From: Streptomyces scabiei 87.22
GTDB lineage: Bacteria > Actinomycetota > Actinomycetes > Streptomycetales > Streptomycetaceae
Assembly (NCBI RefSeq): GCF_000091305.1
Contig: NC_013929.1
Location: forward strand, 10,084,696 to 10,148,695
Reading direction: 5' to 3'
Length of the DNA: 64,000 nt
Shown in pieces: positions 50,512-59,684 of this stretch; within the stretch, counting starts at the first letter, position 1, and the number at the start of each line of letters is the position of its first letter. Both the position numbers and the translations under genes were made by a program. Under the pieces are notes generated by a model. It saw only the letters and a list, made by a program, of their open reading frames with translations, was not told the origin of the DNA and made no database searches.

Positions 50512-53051
50512 AGGACAGCGCCACCCTGGAACTCACCGAGGGCCAGCAGCTCGCCATCGACCAGCTGCACCGGATCGTCCAGGCGTCTCGAGGATCGGTG
50601 GCGGCCACCCACGTGGCCGCCACAGCCGGCGGGTACGTCGAGGCCCGCGTCAGCGTCGGCTGCGCCAACCTGTCGCCCACCCAGGGCGGCCTGCGGCTGC
50701 GCAGCGTCGAGGCGGTCACCCTGCGGATCCCTCCGAACTTCCCCTTCACCGCCCCCAGCGTGCAAACCCGGCACACCCGCTTCGCCGGCGCCCCGCACGT
50801 CAACTGGGGCCGCCACCTGTGCCTGTACCGCTCGACGGCGACCGAGTGGGATCCGGCCGACGGCATGTACGGGTTCATCACCCGCCTCCTGGACTGGTTC
50901 GAGGCGGCCGCCGCGGGACAACTGGACCGGCCCGGCGAACCCCTGCACCCCCCGAACGCCCTGACCGACCACACCGCGGGACTCCTCGTGATCCGACACG
51001 ACGCGCCCGTCGCACGACCGGACGGGCCGTGGCTGGGCGCCGCCGTACTGCACCAGGTCAACGACATCAGATGCGACGTCGTGGACTGGCTCGCCGTTGA
51101 GGACCCCTGGCCCGACAGCCTGGAACAGTTGCGGGAGAGCGCCGCGCTGCCGGCCGGCGCCCGCGCCTTCCTCGCCCCCGTCGTCGTCACCACGAAGCAC
51201 CTGACGTTCGAATACCCGCTCACCGCGCGCGAGCTGGTGGAGTCCTTGGCCCGCGACCACATCACGCCGCGCCTGCTGCTGGGGCTGACGGGATTTGTCG
51301 CAGGCCACAACCGCACCCTGCTGTGCCCCGACGCCGACGCCACCGTGTCGACCGGGGACGACGAGGACACCCCAGCCGCGCCGGTGCACCTGCTGCTGGG
51401 CACCCCCTCGCGGGGTATCGCCGGCGACGGGCCGCGCCGGACGCACCTGGTGGCCTGGCACCTGCCCGACTTCGCCGATCAGGTCGGGCGCCTGACCGCC
51501 GACACTGCCTTCAGCGGGCATGCGTACTTGGCCGAACTCGGCGACGAGGTCGTCCGGTTCGGCACCGACTGGCTCGACCGCCAGAGCACCCGGTGGATGC
51601 GCGTCTACGAAGCCCGGCCCGAGGTCACGGTCCGACGCGACCACGCCAGCCCCGCGGCCTGGCTGCGCGGCAAACGCATCCTCGTCCTGGGCGCGGGCGC
51701 CCTGGGAGCACCCGTCGCCGACATGTGCGCCCGCGCCGGAGCCGCGCACCTCACCGTCGCCGACCACGGACTCGTCCACCCCGGAATCCTGGCCCGCCAA
51801 CCCTATACGGACGCCGACATCGGCTTTTCCAAGGCGAGGGTCCTGGCCGACCGCCTCAACCGGATCGACCCCCACGCCACCCGTGTCGAGGCCCTCGTCG
51901 GCAACGTCACCACCCAGCTGTCCGCCCTCGACCTGCACACCTTCGACCTGATCTGGGACTGCACCGCCAACCGCATCGTCCGCGCCCACCTCGAACGTGC
52001 CCGCCGCACCGACACCGCCCCCTGGCCCCACCTGGCCACACTGATGATCGGCCACCACGCCACCCGCGGCATCGCCGCCATCTCACCCCGCGGTGCCACC
52101 GGCGGTGGCACGGACGTCCTGCGGCGCACCGCGCTGGCCGCGCACGCCGATGCCACGCGCGCCTTCGACGACCTGATCGACGACTTCTTCCCCACCACAC
52201 CCCCGACCGAGCTCTTCCAGCCCGAACCCGGCTGCTCGGACGCCACCTTCACCGGATCGGCCGCCGACGTCACCGCACTGGCCGGACAACTGGCGACCGG
52301 CGTCCTCCACGCCCTGGCCGAACCCGCCGACCGGCACGCCATGGCCGTCCTCATCGTCCGCATGCCCACCGGCCCCACCAGCACCCAGCCGTCCGGGCCG
52401 CGCTGGCTGACCTGGCCCAACGACACCCTCGCCACGGACGAGGCCACCGGTTACGACGTGCGCATCACCCCCGCCGCACTGGCCGAGATGCGCGCGGAAG
52501 CCCGCCGCGGCGCCCGAGTGCGGGGCCCGCGCGTGGAAACCGGCGGCACCCTGCTCGGCGCCGTCGACGACGCCACCGGTGTGATCTTCATCGACGAGGC
52601 CACCGGCCCGCCCCCCGACTCCCTGCTGACCGAGGCCTACTTCCAGCACGGCCTGGACGGCGTCGGCGGCCACCTCACCGCCCGCCGGAAGGCTACCGGC
52701 AACATCAGTCGCTTCCTGGGCATGTGGCACACCCACCCGCACACCGCAGCACAGCCCAGCACCACCGACCGCGCCGCCATGACCAGCCTCACCCTCCCGC
52801 TGGACGACGCCCCCGCCCGCGCCCTCGTCCTCATCGCCGGAGGACCACCCCCCGTCTGGCACCAGTGGCTCGCCACCGGGGACAGCCCCGACCTCTACGC
52901 CCACCTCGCCGCCCGCACCGCCTCGGTCACGGTTGAGCCGCCCCCGCAGCAACCACCCGCTCACCTCGGCCCCGTGCAGTGGTGGCCCGGCGGCTACTCC
53001 ACCCGCCCCCACAGTCCCGTCCCCGTCCCACGCAAGGGCTCCCGCTCATGA
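50508..53051 (+). CDS. E2-E1-JAB fusion: single-chain ubiquitin-like conjugation enzyme
   Basis: An 847-aa multidomain protein. Residues ~10-140 are a bacterial E2-like domain with VTLRIPPNFPFTAPSVQ and the presumed catalytic C105 in NWGRHLCLYRS, followed by EWDP. Residues ~150-370 are a linker domain. Residues ~385-610 are an E1/ThiF adenylation domain: GAGALG (395-400), Asp after beta-2 (VADHG), ARQPYTDADIG and the conserved Cys C576 in PEPGCSDATFTGS. Residues ~650-800 are a JAB/JAMM peptidase: E677, H741-x-H743-P and S751xxD754, exactly spaced. It should activate, transfer and release a ubiquitin-like protein. In CBASS these jobs are split between Cap2 and Cap3. GTG start overlaps the MBL gene; its stop overlaps the patatin gene (ATGA). 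Confidence 0.9.
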   Translation: MKDSATLELTEGQQLAIDQLHRIVQASRGSVAATHVAATAGGYVEARVSVGCANLSPTQGGLRLRSVEAVTLRIPPNFPFTAPSVQTRHTRFAGAPHVNWGRHLCLYRSTATEWDPADGMYGFITRLLDWFEAAAAGQLDRPGEPLHPPNALTDHTAGLLVIRHDAPVARPDGPWLGAAVLHQVNDIRCDVVDWLAVEDPWPDSLEQLRESAALPAGARAFLAPVVVTTKHLTFEYPLTARELVESLARDHITPRLLLGLTGFVAGHNRTLLCPDADATVSTGDDEDTPAAPVHLLLGTPSRGIAGDGPRRTHLVAWHLPDFADQVGRLTADTAFSGHAYLAELGDEVVRFGTDWLDRQSTRWMRVYEARPEVTVRRDHASPAAWLRGKRILVLGAGALGAPVADMCARAGAAHLTVADHGLVHPGILARQPYTDADIGFSKARVLADRLNRIDPHATRVEALVGNVTTQLSALDLHTFDLIWDCTANRIVRAHLERARRTDTAPWPHLATLMIGHHATRGIAAISPRGATGGGTDVLRRTALAAHADATRAFDDLIDDFFPTTPPTELFQPEPGCSDATFTGSAADVTALAGQLATGVLHALAEPADRHAMAVLIVRMPTGPTSTQPSGPRWLTWPNDTLATDEATGYDVRITPAALAEMRAEARRGARVRGPRVETGGTLLGAVDDATGVIFIDEATGPPPDSLLTEAYFQHGLDGVGGHLTARRKATGNISRFLGMWHTHPHTAAQPSTTDRAAMTSLTLPLDDAPARALVLIAGGPPPVWHQWLATGDSPDLYAHLAARTASVTVEPPPQQPPAHLGPVQWWPGGYSTRPHSPVPVPRKGSRS

Positions 53052-54148
53052 CCCGCACCATCGGCCTCGCCCTGTCCGGCGGCGGCTCCCGCGCCGCCGC
53101 CTTCCACCTCGGCTGCCTGCGCGCCCTGCACGACCGCGATCTCCTCGACTGCATCCGCGTCGTCTCCGGCATCTCCGGCGGCTCCCTCCTCGCCGCCCTG
53201 TGGGCCTACGGCCCGAAAGAGTTCACCGACTTCGACGCCAGCACCACCGACCTGCTGCGCTCCGGCCTGCAACTGGACATCGCACGCCAGGCATTCAAGC
53301 CCTCCGCGGCCGCCCGCAACCTCACCGCGGCCGCCCGCGCAGGCACCCGCCAACTGTTCACCCGCACCACCCAGGTCACCGTCGCCCGCCCCGCCAACCG
53401 CACCGACGCCCTGGCCGCCGTCCTCGCCCACAAGGCGTTCGGCACCACCACCCTGGCCGACGTCACCCACCCCGGTCTCGACGTCGTTCTGACCGCCACC
53501 GACCTGGCCACCACCAACGCGGTTCGCTTCGGCAGCACCCGCAGCGGCTGCTCCCGCTACGGCACCATCACCGAGCCCGTCCACGTCGCCACCGCCGTAG
53601 CCGCCTCCGCCGCCTACCCCGTCTTCCTGCCGGCCCTGGAACGCACCTTCACCTTCCAGTACCGTGACGGACACCACCAGCAGCACACCGTGCTGCTCAC
53701 CGACGGCGGCGTCTACGACAACCTCGGCCTGTCCGTCCTCGAGCCCGGACGCTCACCGCACCACACCCAGCACGTCTACGACGTGCCCTTCATCATTTCC
53801 TGCGACGCCGGCCTGGGGGAACTCGCACTGAAGGCACCGCACTTCATGTTCGGACGCCTCAGCCGCTCCTTCGCCACCGTCCACCGCAAGGCCCAGGACT
53901 CCGCCCGCGCCCGCCTGCACGAGTGGGCCGCGAGCGGACGCATCGACGGCTTCGCCCTTGCCTATCTCGGAATGAAGGACGACCGCCTGCCCGCGCCGCC
54001 AGCCGACCTCGTTCCGCGCAGCGCGGTCGCCTCCTACCCGACCAACTTCGCCGCCATGGCCCGCAGCGACTTCGAGGCCATCACCACCCGCGGCGAACAG
54101 CTCATGCGCACCGTCCTGCCGATGTACCTGCGCCCCGCGCACGGCTAA
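53048..54148 (+). CDS. Patatin-like phospholipase
   Basis: A 366-aa patatin/RssA-type lipase. The oxyanion loop is LSGGGSRAAAFHLG (residues 10-22), the nucleophile S43 lies in SGISGGS, and the dyad Asp is D219 in LTDGGVYDNLG. No signal peptide, so it acts on the inner membrane from the cytoplasm. It is coupled to the E2-E1-JAB gene by ATGA overlap. Patatin lipases are frequent membrane-destroying effectors in anti-phage systems (CapV in CBASS), making this the likely effector of the operon. Confidence 0.9.
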   Translation: MTRTIGLALSGGGSRAAAFHLGCLRALHDRDLLDCIRVVSGISGGSLLAALWAYGPKEFTDFDASTTDLLRSGLQLDIARQAFKPSAAARNLTAAARAGTRQLFTRTTQVTVARPANRTDALAAVLAHKAFGTTTLADVTHPGLDVVLTATDLATTNAVRFGSTRSGCSRYGTITEPVHVATAVAASAAYPVFLPALERTFTFQYRDGHHQQHTVLLTDGGVYDNLGLSVLEPGRSPHHTQHVYDVPFIISCDAGLGELALKAPHFMFGRLSRSFATVHRKAQDSARARLHEWAASGRIDGFALAYLGMKDDRLPAPPADLVPRSAVASYPTNFAAMARSDFEAITTRGEQLMRTVLPMYLRPAHG

Positions 54149-54422
54149 GGAAGCGAAGCTGCGCACCTTCCACTCTTCGCCAGCCGTGTCCCGCCGACGG
54201 CTTCATGCCTTGGGCACGAGCGATTCTGAAGACAGCCCGAAGGGCCGCAACCCGGGTGTGCCGCTCTGCGAGTACAAGGAGTCGTCGTCCTGCCGCGACG
54301 GGGCGGTGCACCACGCCAGGACGACGGCGGCGCAGGACGGCTACTTCGGTGTCGACACGCCCACCCGGCTGTGTGGCTACAGACCTGGTTTGCTCACGAT
54401 CTGGATGAAGGATGGAGTTCTC

Positions 54423-55124
54423 ATGGCTTCTCCTACCGCAACGCCCGGCGTATCTGATGGGGCGTTGTCCCCGTTGGGGCAGCGTTTGCGCGTACTGCTG
54501 GGTGCCGAGCGTGTTGTGGGTGATCTGCGGCGTTACTTCGGTATCGATCTGCCGCCCGACGGGGTGCCATACACCGGCAGTCGGTTCGAGCATCTGGCGG
54601 GTGGGGGAGACCGGCCGGAGGTCGCCAACCGGTTCACGGCGGAAGACTTGGTCGCGGTACAGACTTTGTCGGTGACCGTTCCGGCGGCTGTTGCGTTGGA
54701 TCTTCTGGAGGGCCCTCTCGGTGCGCGGCTGTCCGGTCTGCTGCACGCCATTCCCAGGGACATCGACATGGTCGACGCCGACGCGGACGTCGTAGCCGAC
54801 GGCTCGCCGGCGGACCAGGCCTGGCAACTGCTAGAAGATCAGCCTGATGTCGGATGGGTGATCGCGGGGAAGCTCCTGGCCCGCAAGCGTCCGCGGTTGC
54901 TGCCGGTCTACGACAAGGTGGTGCGCTGCGCTCTGGGACGCCCGCGCCCCTCGTTCTGGCTTGCGCTGCATGCTGCGCTCCGCGCGGACGACCACGCCCT
55001 GCACCGCCAGTTGTTCGAGCTGCGTCAGGTCGCAGGGGTGCCGGAGACAGTGAGTGCGCTGCGGATATGCGACGTGGCGGTGTGGATGGGGCACCGGGCG
55101 GAGGGGCACGCCTGTCCTCGCTGA
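54423..55124 (+). CDS. DUF6308-like protein
   Basis: A 233-aa soluble protein. Segments such as FTAEDLVAVQTLSVTVPAAV, AWQLLEDQPDVGWVIAGKLL and ARKRPRLLPVYDKVVRCALG match a conserved actinobacterial family of unknown function (DUF6308). GGAG precedes the ATG at 54423. It lies 274 bp after the patatin gene and just before the Tn554-type module, so it may be cargo of either. The 54149-54422 gap shows no gene. Confidence 0.6.
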   Translation: MASPTATPGVSDGALSPLGQRLRVLLGAERVVGDLRRYFGIDLPPDGVPYTGSRFEHLAGGGDRPEVANRFTAEDLVAVQTLSVTVPAAVALDLLEGPLGARLSGLLHAIPRDIDMVDADADVVADGSPADQAWQLLEDQPDVGWVIAGKLLARKRPRLLPVYDKVVRCALGRPRPSFWLALHAALRADDHALHRQLFELRQVAGVPETVSALRICDVAVWMGHRAEGHACPR

Positions 55125-55158
55125 CGTCGGCAGCGAAGTTGCCCTTCTGGCGTGTGAG

Positions 55159-55184
55159 GGTGACGGACTTTACCAACCGTCACC
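55159..55184. repeat. Inverted repeat left of the Tn554-type module
   Basis: GGTGACGG-N10-CCGTCACC (perfect 8-bp arms), 35 bp after the DUF6308-like gene and ~130-160 bp before the first recombinase. It may be that gene's terminator or part of the element's left end. Confidence 0.4.
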
Positions 55185-55316
55185 TGGGTGTGTGTGACGT
55201 TCGCGTGGAGTGGTCCGCGGGGCCGGGGGAGGGGTGTGGACTCGGGGCCGGGAGCGCCGCCAGCGGGGCGGCCCTGGGGCTGGAGGGGGCGGCAGCGGGT
55301 GGGTGGTCGGTTGGTG

Positions 55317-56474
55317 GTGGGCGAGTTACGGGTCCAGGAGATCGTCCGTGGGAACGGTCAGGTGTCCTACACGGTCGTGGATACGGACTGCACGCTTGTG
55401 GCGGAGGCGGACGGGTTCTTGCGTGCCTGTCGGGCGGGCACGGATCGTACGTACGCGTATGTGCTGGTGGATCATCTGCGCTGGCTCCGCTTCGCGGGCC
55501 TGACGGTGGAGTCGGTGTCGCTGGAGGATCTGCGGCACTACATGGCGGCTCTGGGGGCGGATTATCCGGGGCCGTTCGGTCTGCCGTGGCGGGAGAACAA
55601 ACGCCCGTACGGGCACAGCGCGTTGAAGACCACGGCGGCCTGCCTGAAGGGCTTCTACCTCCGCCTGGGCACCCACGGCGTGAACCCTGCACTGGCGGAG
55701 GCGCTGCGTGTGACGCGTTTGCCGACGCGGGTGGATCGGCGGCGGGCGATGCTCGGGCACGTCCTGCACAGCATGCCCGCGAACCCCCTGGCTCCGGCGG
55801 AGCAGATCCGCCGGCATCCGAAGATGCTGCCCGAGGGCGCCCGGGAGGTGCTGTCGGGGGCGGTGTCGTGCGCGCGGGACCGGATGGTGGTCACGTGGTT
55901 GGCCGACGGCGGTTTCCGGATCGGCGAGCTGTGCGGGCTGCGCCTGGTCGACCTCCACCTGCGCGAGCAGGCCGCGTGCGGTCAGTGCCGGGGGCCGCAC
56001 GTGCACATCTGCCACCGTGAGGACAACGCCAACCGGGCCCGGGTCAAGACCAAGACACCCTGGACCTGGCAGGACAACGTCGTAAGCGGCGGGACGGTAC
56101 GCCGGGCGAGCCCGGCGATGATCCACACCTACTTCGAGTACATCACCACCCAGTACCCCGCCCAGACCGCTCACGGCATGCTCCTGGTCAGCCTGCACGG
56201 TCCCTCCCGAGGCCAACCGTGGACCACTGCCGCGGCCCGCGGCATGCTGCGCCGGGCCGCGGCCCGTGGTCAGATCGGACGGGTGGTACCGCACGCCTTC
56301 CGGCACAGCTTCGCCACCGCGGTGCTGGACGCCGCACGGGGCAACGCGGTGATCGCGCGGGAGGCCGGCGGCTGGGCCTCGGCCGCGACCGTCGAGCAGG
56401 TCTACGGCCATGTGGACGTCCACGACCCGGTCTTCGCCGCGGCGCTGGAACAGGTGTGGGGGGCACGGCCGTGA
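55317..56474 (+). CDS. tnpA: Tn554-type tyrosine recombinase TnpA
   Basis: A tyrosine recombinase of ~385 aa. After a SAM-like core-binding domain (CRAGTDRTYAYVLVDHLRWL) the catalytic residues are R201 (GGFRIGELCGLR), H326-x-x-R329 (PHAFRHSFAT), W353 (GGWAS) and Y363 (EQVYGHV). The start is uncertain: the frame is open to 55188, but that part is low-complexity; GTG 55314/55317 begin the coding-like sequence. Its stop overlaps the second recombinase (GTGA). Matches TnpA of Tn554-family elements. Confidence 0.82.
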   Translation: MGELRVQEIVRGNGQVSYTVVDTDCTLVAEADGFLRACRAGTDRTYAYVLVDHLRWLRFAGLTVESVSLEDLRHYMAALGADYPGPFGLPWRENKRPYGHSALKTTAACLKGFYLRLGTHGVNPALAEALRVTRLPTRVDRRRAMLGHVLHSMPANPLAPAEQIRRHPKMLPEGAREVLSGAVSCARDRMVVTWLADGGFRIGELCGLRLVDLHLREQAACGQCRGPHVHICHREDNANRARVKTKTPWTWQDNVVSGGTVRRASPAMIHTYFEYITTQYPAQTAHGMLLVSLHGPSRGQPWTTAAARGMLRRAAARGQIGRVVPHAFRHSFATAVLDAARGNAVIAREAGGWASAATVEQVYGHVDVHDPVFAAALEQVWGARP

Positions 56475-59065
56475 TTTCTCTGACGCTGCTGCCCGGCCGC
56501 ACCGACACCACCCGCGTCGGCCGCGACCGCCTCGAACTGCTCACAGCCCTCATCGACGCCCCCGCATTCGACCCGCTCTTCCGCGACCCGCTGATCTTCA
56601 TCCCGCCTCAGCACCCGGTTTACGCCTGGCAGTGCGCCGTTGACGGCTGTCTGCGCATCCGCCGGGTCAGCCACAACCTGTGCAACACGCACAACCTGGA
56701 GTGGGAGCAGGCCGAGCGGGCGGGGCAGGCCAAGCGCGCCTTCATGGACGCGGCCGGTGCTCTGCCGGCCGCGCGGGGAGTGGATTACGGCCGGTGCCTG
56801 GTCTGTCCCGACCGCCCGGCGATCAGTCCCACCACCCGGCTGTGCCAGCAGCACCAGACCAGATGGCACTACGGGGAGGCCGCCGGCATGGACCAGGACC
56901 GGTTCGAACACTGGGCCCGTACACAGGACCCGCTTCCCGGCTACGGCCTGTGCCAGGCACGGTGCCCGTTCCTGGCCTGCACCTCACTGGGGCTGTGCCT
57001 CCAGCACCTGAACCGGTACAAGATCGACAACCGTCCGGGAGGAGCCCGGTCGCAGAACTCACGCGGTCCCCTCAAGGACGGCCGACCGCTCCCGGTGACC
57101 TACGGCGACGAGAAGACATTCCGTGCCTGGTGCGCCGCTGCGGAGCCGGTCACGCAGCCAGGGCTGGTCAACCTTCATGGCCTGTCCCCGCTGCTGCGGG
57201 CCGAGATCCAGTGGGGCCTGCACACCCATGCCCAGGCCGCACAGCACTCCGAATGGAGCACCAACGGCATCAGGAATCTCGTCAGATACTGCTGGCGGGG
57301 CAGCATCACGTCCCTGATGGACCTGCACGACGAAGGCTACGCAGGCCTGACACGCAAGCAGATGGACTCCGAGGTCCGCAAAATCATCTGGGAGATCATC
57401 AACGGTCTGCGCTGCGTCTACTACAGCCCCTCCGACACCAAGGACGCCGGCTTCCTGGAGACCGATCACTTCGGACGGCGCTTCAAGAACGCCCAGAGCC
57501 ACTTCGACATCACCGCCGTACCGCAGCGGTGGCTGCGCGACCTGCTCTGGGACCACCTCGCCGAGTTGCTCCGTTCACCGCAGTGCCCCCGCACCCGAGG
57601 CCCCTTCGACCAGATGCGCCGCGCCGCCGTCGAACTGGGCGTCTTCCTCCAAGCCGACGCCCCCGACGCCGGCCACGACCACACCGCGCTGCGCCGTGAG
57701 CACGCCGAGCGGTTCGTCGCCGACCAGCGCCACCGCGCCCGCCACAGTCTGCCGTCCCTGGGCATGGTCCTGGTCGACGGACGATCCCCCACCGTCACCG
57801 ATCTGAGCTGCCAATTCGTCTTCAACCAATCCCGCAAGCTGCTCTACAGCGCCATCACCGCCGGCCACGCCGAACGCCTCGGCATCGACACCGGCTTCCT
57901 GACCGCCATCCCCTTCGGCGGCACCGGCATCAAACAGCGCTCCCGCAACCCTTTCAGCGACGACGTCGCCCGCGCCCTGACCGACGAGACCAATCTGCGC
58001 CGCCTTGAGGAACTCGACCTCAACGACCGGGGCCTGCGGGACATCTGGGAGACCATCGTCGCCACCGGGCGCCGCTGCAGCGAGGTCGTCGGACTGCGCC
58101 TGGACTGCATCGGCCGCTACCGCGGTCTGGCCATGCTGTGGCACGACCAGACCAAGGTCGGCAACTACAACGAGGGCATCCGCATCCCCGAGCCCGTCTA
58201 CCAGTGCCTCGATGCCCGCCGAACCAAGACACTCCACCGCTTCGAAAAACGTTACGGCCGCACCCCAACAGCCGCTGAACGCCCCGGCCTGGCTTTGTTC
58301 CCCTCCCGCATCCGCAACCCCAACGGCCGGCAGCCGATCTCCTACGGACACTTCAACCAGCGCTTCAAGACCTGGATCGCCGGCCTCGACCTCGGCGGCG
58401 CCTACGTCGCCCACCAGGCCCGCCACACCCTGGCCACCAACCTGCTGCGCGCCGGCGCCACGCTCACCCACATCCGCCGCTACCTCGGCCAGCTCTCCGA
58501 ACGCATGGCCGAGCACTACGTGAAGATCACCAACAGCGACCTCGAAGACGTCCTGAACACCGTCTGGGTAGCCGGGCCCGGGGCACCCCACCCAGGCGAA
58601 CTCCTCTCCGGCGACACCACCCCCATAGACCGCGAGACAGCCCTCGCCCTGGCCCTGGACCTCTCCCGCCGCAGCACCCCCGCCGACGGCGGATTCTGCA
58701 CCTACCAACCCGTCGTAGACGGCGGAGCCTGCCCCTGGAAACTCGACTGCGAGAACTGCGACAACTTCGTCCTCTCCGGCGCAGACCTCCTCTACTGGCG
58801 ACGCAAAGCCGAACAGTGGCGCTCCATCGCCGAGAACGCCCCCGACGACGCCACCGCCGACTACCTCCACACCGTCTTCGAACCCACCGCCAAAGCCATC
58901 AAAGGACTCGAACAGGCCCTGGCCGCCCTCGGCATCCTCGACGAAGCCCTCACCCTCGACCTGCGGCGCCCACAGGACTACTTCCACCGCACCTGGAGCA
59001 CCGCCTTCCGCGCCCGAGACCTCGCAGCACTTCAGGCCCCCGACGACGCCACAGGACAGCCATGA
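56471..59065 (+). CDS. tnpB: Tn554-type tyrosine recombinase TnpB
   Basis: An 864-aa recombinase, larger than the ~630-aa TnpB of Tn554. The N-terminal third has three Cys/His clusters (CAVDGCLRIRRVSHNLCNTH, CLVCPDRPAISPTTRLCQQH and CQARCPFLACTSLGLCLQH), probable zinc ribbons. The catalytic domain carries Arg in TGRRCSEVVGLRLD, HxxR in AHQARHTLATNLL and Tyr in MAEHYVKITN. The C-terminal region has another Cys set (CPWKLDCENCDNFV). Coupled to tnpA upstream and tnpC downstream by 4-bp overlaps. Confidence 0.82.
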   Translation: MISLTLLPGRTDTTRVGRDRLELLTALIDAPAFDPLFRDPLIFIPPQHPVYAWQCAVDGCLRIRRVSHNLCNTHNLEWEQAERAGQAKRAFMDAAGALPAARGVDYGRCLVCPDRPAISPTTRLCQQHQTRWHYGEAAGMDQDRFEHWARTQDPLPGYGLCQARCPFLACTSLGLCLQHLNRYKIDNRPGGARSQNSRGPLKDGRPLPVTYGDEKTFRAWCAAAEPVTQPGLVNLHGLSPLLRAEIQWGLHTHAQAAQHSEWSTNGIRNLVRYCWRGSITSLMDLHDEGYAGLTRKQMDSEVRKIIWEIINGLRCVYYSPSDTKDAGFLETDHFGRRFKNAQSHFDITAVPQRWLRDLLWDHLAELLRSPQCPRTRGPFDQMRRAAVELGVFLQADAPDAGHDHTALRREHAERFVADQRHRARHSLPSLGMVLVDGRSPTVTDLSCQFVFNQSRKLLYSAITAGHAERLGIDTGFLTAIPFGGTGIKQRSRNPFSDDVARALTDETNLRRLEELDLNDRGLRDIWETIVATGRRCSEVVGLRLDCIGRYRGLAMLWHDQTKVGNYNEGIRIPEPVYQCLDARRTKTLHRFEKRYGRTPTAAERPGLALFPSRIRNPNGRQPISYGHFNQRFKTWIAGLDLGGAYVAHQARHTLATNLLRAGATLTHIRRYLGQLSERMAEHYVKITNSDLEDVLNTVWVAGPGAPHPGELLSGDTTPIDRETALALALDLSRRSTPADGGFCTYQPVVDGGACPWKLDCENCDNFVLSGADLLYWRRKAEQWRSIAENAPDDATADYLHTVFEPTAKAIKGLEQALAALGILDEALTLDLRRPQDYFHRTWSTAFRARDLAALQAPDDATGQP

Positions 59066-59637
59066 GCCCCCGCACCGACGCGGCCGTCCAAGCCCGCCGC
59101 CAAGCCACCCAGGAGATGCTCGAACGCCTCCAGACCGCCCTGGCGGCCGCAGCCCGCGACCACACGCCTGTCACCGTCGCAGCCCTCGCCCGTACCGCCC
59201 GCGTCTCACGCACCTTCCTCTATCAAAACCAGCAGGCCAGAGCCCTGATCGAACAGGCCACCCGCACAAGCAGACCCCATCCCGGAGTCTCCAGCAGCGC
59301 CAGCCGCGCACAGTCCGCCTGGAAGGAACGTGCACTCAACGCCGAAGACGCACTCACCCAAGCCCAGCGCGAAATCCGCACCCAGCGCACCCGCATCGCA
59401 GAACTCCTCGGCAAGATCCGCGACCTCGAACACGATCTCCCCGAAGGCGCACTTCAGCGCATCGTCACCGAGAACACCACGCTTAAGCAGCACGTACGAC
59501 AACTCACCCAGGACAACCAGCAGATTCAAGAACGACTGACCAGCGCCCGCCAGAACAACCGCTTCATGGACAAACGCATCGCCGACCTCGAAGCCCAACT
59601 CGCCCCGTACCTCACCACACCACCCCCGCGCCCCTGA
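59062..59637 (+). CDS. tnpC: TnpC-like coiled-coil protein (DUF6262 type)
   Basis: A 191-aa protein: an HTH-like segment (TPVTVAALARTARVSRTFLY) and a long coiled coil (residues ~95-180, WKERALNAEDALTQAQREIR ... TLKQHVRQLTQDNQQIQERL). This matches DUF6262/TnpC proteins that complete Tn554-like tnpABC operons, where TnpC affects orientation and frequency of insertion. ATG overlaps the tnpB stop. Confidence 0.8.
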   Translation: MSPRTDAAVQARRQATQEMLERLQTALAAAARDHTPVTVAALARTARVSRTFLYQNQQARALIEQATRTSRPHPGVSSSASRAQSAWKERALNAEDALTQAQREIRTQRTRIAELLGKIRDLEHDLPEGALQRIVTENTTLKQHVRQLTQDNQQIQERLTSARQNNRFMDKRIADLEAQLAPYLTTPPPRP

Positions 59638-59684
59638 CCCAGCCTCGGATCGATGCCAAACGAGAGGGGCCTTGCCGACGACCG

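Noticed and set aside
50196..52058. 620-codon minus-strand frame
   Set aside because: Antisense of the E2-E1-JAB gene, which has complete catalytic motifs.
57575..58987. 470-codon minus-strand frame, Val/Gly/Ala-rich
   Set aside because: Antisense of the TnpB recombinase; no start context or domain.
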